From positions 1 through 61,679 of the forward strand of contig FMTU01000015.1 in the NCBI GenBank assembly GCA_900100475.1: a DNA stretch of 61,679 bases, read 5' to 3'. Positions 15,743 to 28,313 of this stretch are shown piece after piece. The first letter of the stretch is position 1; every line of letters starts with the position of its first letter. The DNA is from Sphingobium faniae (GTDB taxonomy: Bacteria; Pseudomonadota; Alphaproteobacteria; Sphingomonadales; Sphingomonadaceae). The notes beneath the pieces were generated by a model. The model was not told where the DNA came from, ran no database searches, and saw nothing but the letters and a program-made list of their open reading frames with translations. Made by a program: the position numbers and the translations under genes.

Positions 15743-17659
15743 ATGTCGCGCCCGCAATCTCCCGACCGTTTTCACGAAGACAAGGCGACCTTCACGGTCA
15801 AGGGCAGCCAGCCCGATATCGAAGCGGGCGTGGAGGCGATCCGCACCACGCTGAAGACCCTCCCTGCGCGGCCCGGCGTTTACCGGATGCAGGATGCGCG
15901 TGGGGACGTGCTTTATGTCGGCAAGGCGCGGGTCCTGAAGAACCGCGTCGCCAACTACACGCAGGTGGACCGGCTCCCCCGGCGACTGCAACGCATGGTG
16001 GCGCAGACCCGGTCGATGACCATCGTCACGACCAACAGCGAGGCGGAAGCGCTACTGCTGGAAGCGCAACTGATCAAACGCTTTCGTCCGCCCTATAATG
16101 TCCTGCTGCGCGACGACAAAAGTTTTCCCTTCATCCTGCTGCGCGACGATCACGCCTTCCCTCGCGTCCAGAAGCATCGCGGCGCGCGGAAATATAAGGG
16201 GCGCTATTATGGACCCTTCGCCAGCGCCGGATCGGTGACGCGGACGATCAATGCCCTCCAGAAACTGTTCCTGCTGCGATCCTGCACGGACAGCTTCTTC
16301 GCCAATCGTTCGCGGCCTTGCCTGCTCTATCAGATCCGTCGCTGTTCCGCTCCCTGCGTCGGGCGGATCGACGAGGGCGGCTATGCCGAACTGGTGCGGG
16401 ATGCGCAGGATTTTCTGGGCGGCAAATCGACGGCGGTGCAACGCAAATTGGGCGAAGCGATGCAGGCGGCGTCGGATTCGCTGGATTTCGAGCAGGCCGC
16501 CGTGCTGCGCGACCGGCTGAAGGCGCTGACCTTCATCCAGGGCAGTCAGGCGATCAATGCCGAGGGGTTGGGCGATGCCGACATCTTCGCGCTGGCGGCG
16601 AAGGGCGGGGCGATGTGCATCCAGGCCTTCTTCATCCGTGGCGGACAGAATTGGGGGCATCGCAGCTTCTTCCCGGTCCACACCGCCGAAGTGGCCGAGG
16701 ATGAGGTGCTGGCGAGCTTCATGGCGCAATTTTACGAGGAGGTGCCTCCGCCCCGGCTGATCCTCGCCGACCGCGCGCCCGCCGAATGCGAATTGATGGC
16801 GGAAGCGCTGGCGGAACGGATCAGCGCGAAAGTGCGAATCGAAGTGCCGCAGCGGGGTATGCGGACCCGCTTGATCCGGCAGGCGCAGCGCAACGCCGTG
16901 GAGGCGCTGGACCGCCGCTTGGCCGAGACGACGACGCAGGCGAAGATATTGGACGAGATGGTCGAGGCGTTCGGGCTGGATGGCGTGCCCGACCGGATCG
17001 AAATATATGACAACAGCCATATTCAGGGCAGCCATGCGCTGGGGGCGATGGTGGTCGCGGGGCCGGAAGGGTTCCGCAAGAACGCCTATCGCAAGTTCAA
17101 TATCAGGAACCCGGAAACGGCGCCGGGCGACGATTTCGCGATGATGCGGGAAGTGTTCGAGCGGCGCTTCGGCCGGGCGCAGCGGGAAGACCCGGATCGC
17201 GACAGCGGCGAATGGCCCGACCTTGTGCTGATCGACGGGGGCAAGGGACAGGTGTCGGCGGCGCGGACGACGCTGGAGGAAATGGGCATCGAGGATGTCT
17301 GCATGATCGGCATCGCCAAGGGGCCGCATCATGGCCGTGAGGGGCGTGAGGTGTTCCACCTGCCGGACGGGCGGGAAGTGACTTTTCCGCTCAACCATCC
17401 GGTGCTGTTCTACCTCCAGCGGTTGCGGGACGAAGTGCACCGCTTCGCCATCGGGGCGCACCGGCAGAAGCGGAGCAAGGCGATCTCCGCCAGTTCGCTG
17501 GACGATGTGCCGGGCATCGGTCCGGCGCGGAAGAAAGCGCTGCTGATGCATTTCGGCACGGCGCGGGCGGTGAAGGATGCGGCGCTGGAGGATTTGCAGC
17601 GCGCGCCGGGTGTGTCCAAGGTCGTGGCGCGGCAGGTTTACGATTATTTTCATGAATGA
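15743..17659 (+). CDS. uvrC: Excinuclease ABC subunit C
   Basis: A 638-residue dual-incision nuclease of nucleotide excision repair. The N-terminal GIY-YIG nuclease (PGVYRMQDARGDVLYVGKA, ~46-64) makes the 3' cut. A UVR domain for UvrB contact lies mid-protein (~210-245, SLDFEQAAVLRDRLKAL). The RNase H-like domain (IEIYDNSHIQGSHALGAMVV, DLVLIDGGKGQ) makes the 5' cut, and a C-terminal helix-hairpin-helix (DDVPGIGPARKKALL) binds DNA. It starts after the ATP synthase terminator and is read separately. The ATG at 15743 gives ~30 extra residues before the GIY domain. Confidence 0.97.
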   Translation: MSRPQSPDRFHEDKATFTVKGSQPDIEAGVEAIRTTLKTLPARPGVYRMQDARGDVLYVGKARVLKNRVANYTQVDRLPRRLQRMVAQTRSMTIVTTNSEAEALLLEAQLIKRFRPPYNVLLRDDKSFPFILLRDDHAFPRVQKHRGARKYKGRYYGPFASAGSVTRTINALQKLFLLRSCTDSFFANRSRPCLLYQIRRCSAPCVGRIDEGGYAELVRDAQDFLGGKSTAVQRKLGEAMQAASDSLDFEQAAVLRDRLKALTFIQGSQAINAEGLGDADIFALAAKGGAMCIQAFFIRGGQNWGHRSFFPVHTAEVAEDEVLASFMAQFYEEVPPPRLILADRAPAECELMAEALAERISAKVRIEVPQRGMRTRLIRQAQRNAVEALDRRLAETTTQAKILDEMVEAFGLDGVPDRIEIYDNSHIQGSHALGAMVVAGPEGFRKNAYRKFNIRNPETAPGDDFAMMREVFERRFGRAQREDPDRDSGEWPDLVLIDGGKGQVSAARTTLEEMGIEDVCMIGIAKGPHHGREGREVFHLPDGREVTFPLNHPVLFYLQRLRDEVHRFAIGAHRQKRSKAISASSLDDVPGIGPARKKALLMHFGTARAVKDAALEDLQRAPGVSKVVARQVYDYFHE

Positions 17660-17667
17660 GGTCGGGG

Positions 17668-17757
17668 ATGGCCAGTGGTCTGCAATCGCCGATGCCGCCC
17701 GCCGAAGCCCTGGCCAAACACCAGCATTATATGGATAGCGGGATCATGAAGGCGTAA
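17668..17757 (+). CDS. Possible 29-residue small protein
   Basis: A short open frame (MASGLQSPMPPAEALAKHQH...MKA) starts 8 bp after the uvrC stop and ends 9 bp before recO, filling the gap exactly. A weak GAGG precedes the ATG. No family is recognised. It may be a real small protein, a leader coupling uvrC to recO, or chance; nothing in the sequence decides this. Confidence 0.25.
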   Translation: MASGLQSPMPPAEALAKHQHYMDSGIMKA

Positions 17758-17766
17758 GGGAGGTTT

Positions 17767-18501
17767 GTGCCCGCCCTTGTCACCTCCGCCGTCGTTTGCG
17801 CCCTGCGTGTTCATGGGGAACATGGAGCGATTGCGCGGCTGTTGACGCCGGAACATGGCCTGCTGGCGGGTTATGTGCGGGGAGGGCGGTCGCGGGCGGT
17901 CCGGCCGGTGTTGTTGCCGGGCAATGCCGTGAAGGCGGAATTCCGGGCGCGAACGGAGGATCAGTTGGCAGGGCTGACCGTGGAGCTGGCGCATAGCCGC
18001 GCGCCTTTGCTGGCGGAACCTTTGCCCGCCGCCGCGATCGACTGGACCTGCGCGCTGACGGCTGCGGCCCTGCCGGAAGGGACGCCCTATCCGGCGCTGT
18101 ATCAGGCTCTCGATGGTGTGTTGGGCGCGGTGGAGGCGGCTCCGGCGGCAAGGGGATGGGCGGTGGCGCTGGTGCGCTATGAACTGTTGGTGCTGGCGGA
18201 GTTGGGGTTCGGGCTGGACCTGACGCGCTGCGCGGCGATGGGCGGGACGGAGGATCTGGCCTTCGTCAGCCCGCGGAGCGCCGCGGCGGTGAGCCGCGCG
18301 GGGGCCATTGGCTATGAGAGCCGGTTGCTGCCGCTGCCGCCCTTCCTGATCGAAGGGGGCAACGGGGACTGGCCGCAGATATGGGACGGACTGCGGCTCA
18401 CCGGCTTCTTTCTGGAGCGCTTGGTGCTGACGGAACGCCGCGCCGATGTGCTGGCCGCGCGGGAAAGGCTGGTCGACCGGCTTAAAAGGGCGGTTGCGTA
18501 A
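17767..18501 (+). CDS. recO: DNA repair protein RecO
   Basis: A 244-residue recombination mediator that anneals ssDNA and loads RecA with RecR. The N-terminal OB fold is seen in [40 protein letters not shown] (~8-50). The C-terminal helical part includes [19 protein letters not shown], but the four-Cys zinc site present in many RecO proteins is not evident (only one or two Cys). The start is GTG (17767). It directly follows uvrC in the same direction, placing two repair genes together. Confidence 0.9.
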   Translation: MPALVTSAVVCALRVHGEHGAIARLLTPEHGLLAGYVRGGRSRAVRPVLLPGNAVKAEFRARTEDQLAGLTVELAHSRAPLLAEPLPAAAIDWTCALTAAALPEGTPYPALYQALDGVLGAVEAAPAARGWAVALVRYELLVLAELGFGLDLTRCAAMGGTEDLAFVSPRSAAAVSRAGAIGYESRLLPLPPFLIEGGNGDWPQIWDGLRLTGFFLERLVLTERRADVLAARERLVDRLKRAVA

Positions 18502-18551
18502 CGGGCGGCGGCTTCATATGGCGGCGGCAATGAAATTCAGGAGTTGTGCCC

Positions 18552-19598
18552 ATGTTGATCGCCCTGTTTCCCGGAGACGGTATCGGCCCGGAAATCGTCG
18601 CGCAGGCCAAGCGCGTGCTGGATGCGTTGGCGATCGACGGCCTGACCTATGAGCAAGGACTGGTCGGCGGGGCGGCTTACAAGGCCGTGGGTCATCCGCT
18701 GCCGCCCGAGACGCTGGAACTGGCGAAGCGGGCCGATGCGATCCTGTTCGGCGCGGTGGGCGATCCCGATTGCGATTCGCTGGAACGGCATTTGCGGCCG
18801 GAACAGGCGATCCTTGGCCTTCGCAAGGAACTGGGCCTGTTCTCCAACCTGCGACCGGCGAAGGTCTTTCCCGAACTGGCGGGAGAATCCGCGCTCAAGC
18901 CTGAAGTCGCGAACGCCATCGACCTGCTGATTGTGCGGGAAACGAACGGCGATGTTTATTTCGGCGAAAAGGGCTTTCGCACCACCGCCGACGGGCTGCG
19001 CGAAGGCTATGACGTCATGTCCTACAACGAAGCCGAGGTACGGCGCATCGCCCATAGCGGCTTTCAGGCGGCGCGGGCGCGGCGGAAGAAGCTCTGTTCG
19101 GTCGACAAGGCCAATGTGCTGGAGACGAGCCAGCTCTGGCGCGACGTGGTGATCGAGGTTTCGGCGGAATATCCCGATGTCGCGCTCAGCCATATGTATG
19201 TCGATAATGCCGCGATGCAGCTTGTCCGCAATCCCGGCCAGTTCGATGTGATCGTCACCGGCAATATGTTCGGCGACATCCTTTCCGATCAGGCCAGCAT
19301 GTGCGTCGGCTCCATCGGGATGCTGGCTTCGGCGACGCTGAACGGCAGCGGGCAGGGCCTTTATGAGCCGATCCACGGTTCCGCGCCGGACATTGCCGGG
19401 CAGGGCAAGGCCAATCCGCTGGCGACGGTCCTGTCGGCCGCGATGATGCTGCGCTACTCGCTGGGGCTTGATGCACAGGCCGATCGGATCGAGGCGGCGG
19501 TGGCCAAGGCTCTGGCCGATGGCGCGCGCAGCCCCGATCTGGGCGGAAGCATGAGCACGGTCGAGATGGGCGATGCGGTGCTGGCGGCGCTGGGTTGA
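18552..19598 (+). CDS. leuB: 3-isopropylmalate dehydrogenase
   Basis: A 348-residue NAD-dependent enzyme oxidising and decarboxylating 3-isopropylmalate in leucine synthesis. Signatures are [11 protein letters not shown] at the N-terminus, [32 protein letters not shown], and the NAD/metal motif [24 protein letters not shown], with [24 protein letters not shown] 18552 is favoured over GTG 18546 because AGGAG ends 8 nt before it. metZ follows 10 bp downstream, so the two are likely co-transcribed. Confidence 0.96.
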   Translation: MLIALFPGDGIGPEIVAQAKRVLDALAIDGLTYEQGLVGGAAYKAVGHPLPPETLELAKRADAILFGAVGDPDCDSLERHLRPEQAILGLRKELGLFSNLRPAKVFPELAGESALKPEVANAIDLLIVRETNGDVYFGEKGFRTTADGLREGYDVMSYNEAEVRRIAHSGFQAARARRKKLCSVDKANVLETSQLWRDVVIEVSAEYPDVALSHMYVDNAAMQLVRNPGQFDVIVTGNMFGDILSDQASMCVGSIGMLASATLNGSGQGLYEPIHGSAPDIAGQGKANPLATVLSAAMMLRYSLGLDAQADRIEAAVAKALADGARSPDLGGSMSTVEMGDAVLAALG

Positions 19599-19608
19599 GG
19601 AAAAAGAC

Positions 19609-20817
19609 ATGAAGCGCAAGAGCGGGCAGAACCCGGAGATCACGAAGAACTGGAAGCCCGCCACCCTTGGCGTGCGGGGCGGCACCGCGCGCACGGAATA
19701 TGGAGAAACGTCCGAAGCCCTGTTCCTGACCAGCGGCTATTGTTATGACCGGGCGGAGGATGCGGCGGCGCGCTTTACCGGCGAGCAGGTCGGCATGACC
19801 TATTCGCGGCTCCAGAATCCGACTGTCGAGATGCTGGAAAAGCGGATCGCCTTACTGGAGGGCGCGGAGGCTTGCCGCGCTACCGCTTCGGGCATGGCGG
19901 CGATGACGGCGGCATTGCTCTGCCAGCTTTCCGCCGGGGATCATGTCGTGGGCGGCAAGGCGCTGTTCGGCTCCTGCCGCTGGCTGGTCGACACCTTGCT
20001 GCCCAAATTCGGGATCGAGACGACGACCGTCGACGCCACCGACAATGCGGCATGGGAAAAGGCGATCCGGCCCAACACCAGGCTGTTCTTCTTCGAAACG
20101 CCTGCGAACCCCACCATGGATGTCGCTGATCTCCAAGCGATTTGTGACATCGCGAAGGCCCATGGCATCGTGACGGTGGTGGACAATGCCTTCGCCACGC
20201 CGGCGCTCCAGCGGCCGATGGAGTTCGGCGCGGATGTGGTCGCCTATAGCGCGACCAAGATGATGGACGGACAGGGCCGGGTGCTGGCGGGCGCCATTTG
20301 CGGGACGGAGGATTTCATCCTCAACACGTTGCTGCCCTTTCACCGCAATACCGGGCCGACGCTCTCCGCATTCAATGCCTGGGTGGTACTCAAGGGGCTG
20401 GAGACGCTGGACCTGCGCATCCGCAAGCAGAGCGAAAATGCGCTGAAGGTCGCGCAATTCCTGGAAGAACGCCTGCCCAGGGTGCTGTATCCGGGGCTGG
20501 AAAGCCATCCGCAACATGCGCTGGCGATGAAACAGATGGAATTGGCGGGGCCGATCTTCTCGCTCTATGTGGGCGGCGGGCGCAAGGAAGCGCATGGCCT
20601 GCTCAATGCGCTGGAACTGGTCGACATCAGCAATAATATCGGTGATGCGCGATCCTTGATGACGCATCCGGCCTCCACCACCCATTATGGCATGGCGGAA
20701 GAAGCACGGCTGGAAGTCGGCATTACCGAGGATATGCTGCGCCTGAACGTGGGTCTGGAAGATCCCGAAGACGTGATTGCCGATTTCGATCAGGCGTTGC
20801 GGGCGATAGGGCGTTGA
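19609..20817 (+). CDS. metZ: O-succinylhomoserine sulfhydrylase
   Basis: A 402-residue PLP enzyme of the Cys/Met metabolism family making homocysteine from O-succinylhomoserine and sulfide. It has the family segments YSRLQNPTVEMLE, ASGMAAMTAAL, FFETPANPTMDVADL, VVDNAFATPALQRP and the PLP lysine in YSATKMMDGQGR (residue ~206). LMTHPASTTH and GLEDPEDVIADF near the C-terminus are standard. The subtype (MetZ rather than MetB/MetC) is judged from the N-terminal TLGVRGGTARTEYGETSEALFLTSGY. No SAM riboswitch is visible because only 10 bp separate it from leuB. Confidence 0.92.
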   Translation: MKRKSGQNPEITKNWKPATLGVRGGTARTEYGETSEALFLTSGYCYDRAEDAAARFTGEQVGMTYSRLQNPTVEMLEKRIALLEGAEACRATASGMAAMTAALLCQLSAGDHVVGGKALFGSCRWLVDTLLPKFGIETTTVDATDNAAWEKAIRPNTRLFFFETPANPTMDVADLQAICDIAKAHGIVTVVDNAFATPALQRPMEFGADVVAYSATKMMDGQGRVLAGAICGTEDFILNTLLPFHRNTGPTLSAFNAWVVLKGLETLDLRIRKQSENALKVAQFLEERLPRVLYPGLESHPQHALAMKQMELAGPIFSLYVGGGRKEAHGLLNALELVDISNNIGDARSLMTHPASTTHYGMAEEARLEVGITEDMLRLNVGLEDPEDVIADFDQALRAIGR

Positions 20818-20850
20818 CGTGGGCAGGCGTAAGGGCGCATTCCTGAAAGC

Positions 20851-21249
20851 GTGAACGCACTTTTCCCCTTCCACGCCATGACGCGCGACATCACGGTCCA
20901 TGTGGCCGTGACCTTCCTGCCCGAACAGTCGGAGCCGGACAGGGGGCGCTGGTTCTGGGCCTATCATATCCGCATCGAAAATGGCGGGGATCAGCCGATC
21001 CAGCTCCTGACGCGGCACTGGGTCATCACGGACGGGCGTGGGGCGCAGCATCGGGTGGACGGCGACGGCGTCGTCGGCGAACAGCCGGTCGTGCAACCGG
21101 GCCGAAGCTATGACTATGTGTCGGGATGCCCGCTGGGAACGCCGACCGGGTCGATGAAGGGGCATTATCACATGATCGGTGCGGATGGGCACACCTTTGA
21201 CGCGGCGATTCCCCATTTTGCGCTGATCGCGCCCGCGGTGGCCGAATGA
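20851..21249 (+). CDS. apaG: ApaG family protein
   Basis: A 132-residue protein of the ApaG/DUF525 fold, an immunoglobulin-like beta sandwich. Signatures are DITVHVAVTFLPEQS, WFWAYHIRIENGG, LLTRHWVITDGRG and the glycine-rich VVGEQPVVQPG...YVSGCPLGTPTGSMKGHY. It is annotated in many genomes as linked to Co2+/Mg2+ efflux; the actual role is uncertain. The start is GTG 20851. Its stop overlaps the start of the LysR gene (ATGA). Confidence 0.9.
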   Translation: MNALFPFHAMTRDITVHVAVTFLPEQSEPDRGRWFWAYHIRIENGGDQPIQLLTRHWVITDGRGAQHRVDGDGVVGEQPVVQPGRSYDYVSGCPLGTPTGSMKGHYHMIGADGHTFDAAIPHFALIAPAVAE

Positions 21250-21969
21250 AGCGGACGCATTTGCCGCTCAACGGCCTGCGCGTGCTGGACGCGGCGGCGC
21301 GGCATCTATCTTTCACTCGCGCCGCCGATGAACTGGCGGTGACGCCTGCCGCCGTGGGCCAGCAGATCCGCGCGCTGGAGGATATGCTGGGCGTGGTGCT
21401 GTTCCGCCGCACGCCCAAGGGGCTGGAACTGACGCCGGAGACGGAGGCGGGGCTGGACGCCTTGCGCGCCGGTTTTCTGGAGTTCGAGGAAGCGGTGCGG
21501 GCGATACAGGCGGGGCAGTCCTCCTCCTCGCTCACGATCGCGGCGCCGAGGGACATTACCGCGAAATGGCTGCAAAAACGGCTGGCGGCTTATGCCGCGA
21601 GCCAGCCGGAACTGAAATTCGCGCTGGTATCGGCGGATGAGGCGCTGGATTTCACCGAGGCCAATCTGGACCTGGCGCTGCGGCTGGCTGAAACGTCGGG
21701 CGAGCATGAAGGCATCAGGCTGGGCGAAGCGGTTTTCGTGACCGTGGAAGCGGCCGATGGCGGGCCGGAGGGACGGATCGAATGGCCCGGCTGCCCCCAT
21801 GGCGATGGGCCAGCGTCGATCCGGGTCGCGGACGGCGGACTGGCGATCGAGGCGGCGGCGAACGGGTTCGGGCGGGCCGTCGTGCCGCTGTTGTTGGCGG
21901 AGGCGGACCTTGCCGCCGGGCGTGTGCGGCAACTGGGCGAGGCGCAGGCTTCGCCGCTGTCCTACTGGC

Positions 21970-25319
<3,350 letters not shown>

Positions 25320-25401
25320 CTATCGGGCGTGGAGACCGGGTGCAAGTGGGGCCAAAAGGAAAAGGGCCGGTCCCTGCGTCGGAACCGGCCCCTGTTCGGC
25401 C

Positions 25402-26085
25402 TTAGCGGACGCGCGGGCCGCCAAAGGGAAGCGGTGGGGGCGGGCGGCGGGTGCCGCGCGGGAGTTGCGCCTGATAGGCGCGACCGCAATGCTCCACGCA
25501 ATAGGGAAAGCCGGGGTTCACCGCCTCGCCGCAGAAATGGAAGTCCGGTTCGCCCGGATGGCCGAGCGGCCATTTGCAGATACGCTCCGTCAGGTCGAGC
25601 AGCGAGGTCTTGTCCGCGATTTCCGCGCTGGGCTTGGCGGGGACGAGGCGGCGCGGCGGCGCGGGTGGGATCGGCGCCTGCTGATCGCCCGGACCCTGGC
25701 GCAGGAAGCCGCCGGGGCCGACCGAAATGATGCGCGGCTGCGGCCGGGCCGGTTGCTGTGGCGCGCCTGCGGCGGGCGCAGCGGGGGCGGGCGCGGGCGT
25801 CGCAGCGGGGCGCGCAGGAGCCGGTTGCGGCGCAGGGGCAGCGGCACGAGGCGCTTCGGGGGCGGGAGCCGCCGGGGGAGGGGCAGGCTTGCGCGGGGCG
25901 GCGGCCTTTTTCGACGCGTCGTTCGCCTTTACCGGGGAAGGACGGGATTGCAGGCCCAGACGATGCGCCTTGCCGATCACCGCGTTACGGCTGACGCCGC
26001 CCAGTTCTTCCGCGATCTGGCTGGCGGTCAGGCCTTTTTCCCACATAGACTTGAGCTGATCGATGCGCTCGTCGGTCCAGGACAA
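25402..26085 (-). CDS. gcrA: GcrA cell-cycle regulator
   Basis: A 227-residue sigma-70 cofactor that recognises CcrM-methylated GANTC sites and controls cell-cycle genes in alphaproteobacteria. The DNA-binding N-terminus (SWTDERIDQLKSMWEKGLTASQIAEELG, then VSRNAVIGKAHRLGL) is diagnostic. The middle (~60-150) is a long Ala/Pro-rich linker, and the conserved C-terminal domain has CKWPLGHPGEPDFHFCG and PYCVEHCGRAYQ, which binds sigma. The start is set at TTG 26085: AGGAG lies 8 nt upstream and the family protein begins at this residue. A GTG at 26100 in the same frame is the alternative. Confidence 0.92.
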   Translation of the reverse strand: MSWTDERIDQLKSMWEKGLTASQIAEELGGVSRNAVIGKAHRLGLQSRPSPVKANDASKKAAAPRKPAPPPAAPAPEAPRAAAPAPQPAPARPAATPAPAPAAPAAGAPQQPARPQPRIISVGPGGFLRQGPGDQQAPIPPAPPRRLVPAKPSAEIADKTSLLDLTERICKWPLGHPGEPDFHFCGEAVNPGFPYCVEHCGRAYQAQLPRGTRRPPPPLPFGGPRVR

Positions 26086-26200
26086 TGAAAAACTCCTCAC
26101 ATTCCAAGAATTGCGCCCTATATGGGGCGTCAGGCCGCGGGTTCAAATCCGCGCATAACATCCTTGCGGGTTAACCGTTCAGCCGATAGTCGATCCAGCC

Positions 26201-27049
26201 ATGAACGACCAGTCCAAAATTGCGGCGTCCGCGCCGGCCATCGCGCCTTTCCACGAACCGGGCGAGATGGTGATCCGCAACGTCAACTGGGCGGGCACGC
26301 GGGCGCTTTACGCCAAGGAAGTGCGCCGTTTCATGAAGGTGCAGCTCCAGACGATCTGGGCGCCCGCCGTCACGACGCTGATGTTCCTCGTGATCTTCAC
26401 GATCGCGCTGGGCGGCGCGGGACGGCAGGTGCTGGGCGTGCCCTTCGCCGACTTTATCGCGCCCGGCCTCATCATCATGGGGATGATGAACAACGCCTTC
26501 GCGAACAGCAGCTTCGCGCTGCTGGCGGGGAAGATGCAGGGGACGCTGATCGACTATCTGATGCCGCCGCTGTCCAGCAGCGAACTGCTGCTGGCGCTGG
26601 TGGGGGCGGCGGTGACGCGCGCCTTTGCCGTCGGACTGGCGCTGTGGGGCGCGATGGCGCTGTGGCCGGGCGTGCATGTGACGCCCGCGCATCCCTGGGC
26701 AATCATGTGGTTCGGGTTGATGGGAGCGTCGCTGACCGCGTTCATCGGCGTGCTGACGTCGATCTGGGCCGAGAAATTCGATCATGCCGCCGCGATTACC
26801 AATTTCGTGATCGGACCGATGACGCTGCTGTCGGGCACTTTCTATTCCATCGACCGGCTGGCGCCGGTGTTCCGGGCGATCAGCCACGCCAACCCCTTCT
26901 TCTACGCCATTTCAGGGTTCCGCTATGGCTTCGTATCGGCATCGGATGGCGATGTCCTGGTGGGAAGCGTCGTACTGCTGGCGCTGAACGCCGCCTTGGG
27001 AACGCTGTGTTACATGCTACTCAAAAAGGGCTGGAAGCTCAAGGCGTAA
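26201..27049 (+). CDS. ABC-2 type transporter permease
   Basis: A 282-residue membrane protein with six predicted helices and the ABC-2 signature region (LLSGTFYSIDRLAPVFRAISHANPFFYAISGFRYGF). A cytoplasmic N-terminus of ~40 residues precedes helix 1 (IWAPAVTTLMFLVIFTIALG). Such permeases pair with an ATPase to export drugs, polysaccharides or lipids. No ATPase gene lies next to it, so the partner must be elsewhere. It is divergent from gcrA and 55 bp before wecB, so an export role linked to the polysaccharide genes is possible but not shown. Confidence 0.88.
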   Translation: MNDQSKIAASAPAIAPFHEPGEMVIRNVNWAGTRALYAKEVRRFMKVQLQTIWAPAVTTLMFLVIFTIALGGAGRQVLGVPFADFIAPGLIIMGMMNNAFANSSFALLAGKMQGTLIDYLMPPLSSSELLLALVGAAVTRAFAVGLALWGAMALWPGVHVTPAHPWAIMWFGLMGASLTAFIGVLTSIWAEKFDHAAAITNFVIGPMTLLSGTFYSIDRLAPVFRAISHANPFFYAISGFRYGFVSASDGDVLVGSVVLLALNAALGTLCYMLLKKGWKLKA

Positions 27050-27066
27050 AGGGCATGGTTACCTTT

Positions 27067-27093
27067 GTCTGCCAAGGGAGGGAAAAGGCAGAC
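27067..27093 (+). other. Hairpin touching the wecB ribosome-binding site
   Basis: A perfect 7-bp stem GTCTGCC/GGCAGAC (27067-27073, 27087-27093) with a 13-nt loop ends exactly at the GAGGAG ribosome-binding site (27094-27099). There is no T run, so it is unlikely to be a terminator. It might present or hide the ribosome-binding site. Confidence 0.35.
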
Positions 27094-27104
27094 GAGGAGT
27101 GATG

Positions 27105-28217
27105 ATGAAGGTTGCGCTGGTTTTCGGGACGCGGCCCGAAGCGATCAAGCTGTTTCCGGTGATCCATGCGCTGAAGGCGCGGGAGCATGTGGATACGCGC
27201 GTTATCGTGACGGCGCAGCATCGCGGGCTGCTGGATCAGGTGCTGAAGATCGCGGGCATCGTGCCCGACACCGATCTGGACGTGATGACGCCCGATCAGA
27301 CGCTCGACGGGCTGACGGCGAAGCTGATCGTGGAACTGGGGGCGGCTTTCGATGCGGAGAAGCCTGACCGGGTGGTCGTGCATGGCGATACGCTGACCAC
27401 CATGGTGGCGAGCCTCGCTGCTTATTATCGCAAGATCCCGGTCGCGCATGTCGAAGCGGGGCTGCGGAGCGGGGATATTCATCATCCCTGGCCGGAAGAA
27501 GTGAACAGGCGTGTCGTGGCCTGCATCGCGGACATGAATTTCGCGCCGACGCAGGCGGCCGCGGAAGCTCTGCTGCGGGAGAACCGGGATGCGAAGACCA
27601 TCCATGTCACCGGCAATACGGTGATCGACGCGCTGCTCGCCACGCGGGAACATGTCTTGGCCGAGCCGTCGCTGGCGGCGGGGCTGGACGATCTGGCGGC
27701 GCGCTTTGGGGACAGGCGGATCATCGCCGTCACCAGCCACCGGCGGGAGAATTTCGGCGGCGGGATGGAAGCGATCGCGCGCGCCATCGCGGATATCGCC
27801 GAACGGCCCGATGTGGCGGTGATCTTCCCGGTGCATCCCAATCCCCATGTGCGTCCGGTCATGGATGCGGTGCTGGCGGACAAGGCCAACGTCGCGATGA
27901 TCGAACCGCTGGACTATCCGCATTTCGTGCGGCTGCTGGACATGTGCCATCTGGTGCTGACGGACAGCGGTGGCGTGCAGGAAGAAGCCCCCTCTCTGGG
28001 CAAGCCCGTGCTGGTGATGCGGGAGACGACCGAGCGGCCCGAAGGCGTGGCGGCAGGCACGGCGAAACTGGTCGGCACGGACCGCGAGCGGATCGTGCGT
28101 GAAGTGCTGACGCTGCTGGATGACGAAGCGGCCTATGGCGAAATGGCGCGGGCGCATAATCCCTTCGGCGACGGGAAGGCGGCAGTGCGGATCGCGGACA
28201 TCATTGCCGCGGCCTGA
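27105..28217 (+). CDS. wecB: UDP-N-acetylglucosamine 2-epimerase (non-hydrolysing)
   Basis: A 370-residue enzyme converting UDP-GlcNAc to UDP-ManNAc. Signatures are FGTRPEAIKLFPVI, VHGDTLTTMVASLAA, HVEAGLRSGD, PWPEEVNRR, TSHRRENFGGGM, VFPVHPNPHVR and TDSGGVQEEAPSLGKPVLVMRETTERPEG. ATG 27105 is used because GAGGAG ends 5 nt upstream; ATG 27102 and GTG 27099 are too close to it. The product feeds WecC, encoded 96 bp downstream. Confidence 0.95.
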   Translation: MKVALVFGTRPEAIKLFPVIHALKAREHVDTRVIVTAQHRGLLDQVLKIAGIVPDTDLDVMTPDQTLDGLTAKLIVELGAAFDAEKPDRVVVHGDTLTTMVASLAAYYRKIPVAHVEAGLRSGDIHHPWPEEVNRRVVACIADMNFAPTQAAAEALLRENRDAKTIHVTGNTVIDALLATREHVLAEPSLAAGLDDLAARFGDRRIIAVTSHRRENFGGGMEAIARAIADIAERPDVAVIFPVHPNPHVRPVMDAVLADKANVAMIEPLDYPHFVRLLDMCHLVLTDSGGVQEEAPSLGKPVLVMRETTERPEGVAAGTAKLVGTDRERIVREVLTLLDDEAAYGEMARAHNPFGDGKAAVRIADIIAAA

Positions 28218-28313
28218 AGCGGCTTTGGAGCGGAAAAACCGGACGTTACCGAAATCTTCAGCATTTTCCGGCACCAGCGAGACTGAAATCACCGGCTTTT
28301 TCAGGATCGCTTC

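Noticed and set aside
26120..26160. GGTTCAAATCC flanked by CGCGG/CCGCG, resembling a tRNA T-arm upstream of gcrA
   Set aside because: Only the T-arm-like piece is present, with an 8-nt loop; no acceptor, D-arm or anticodon arm can be built. Taken as chance.
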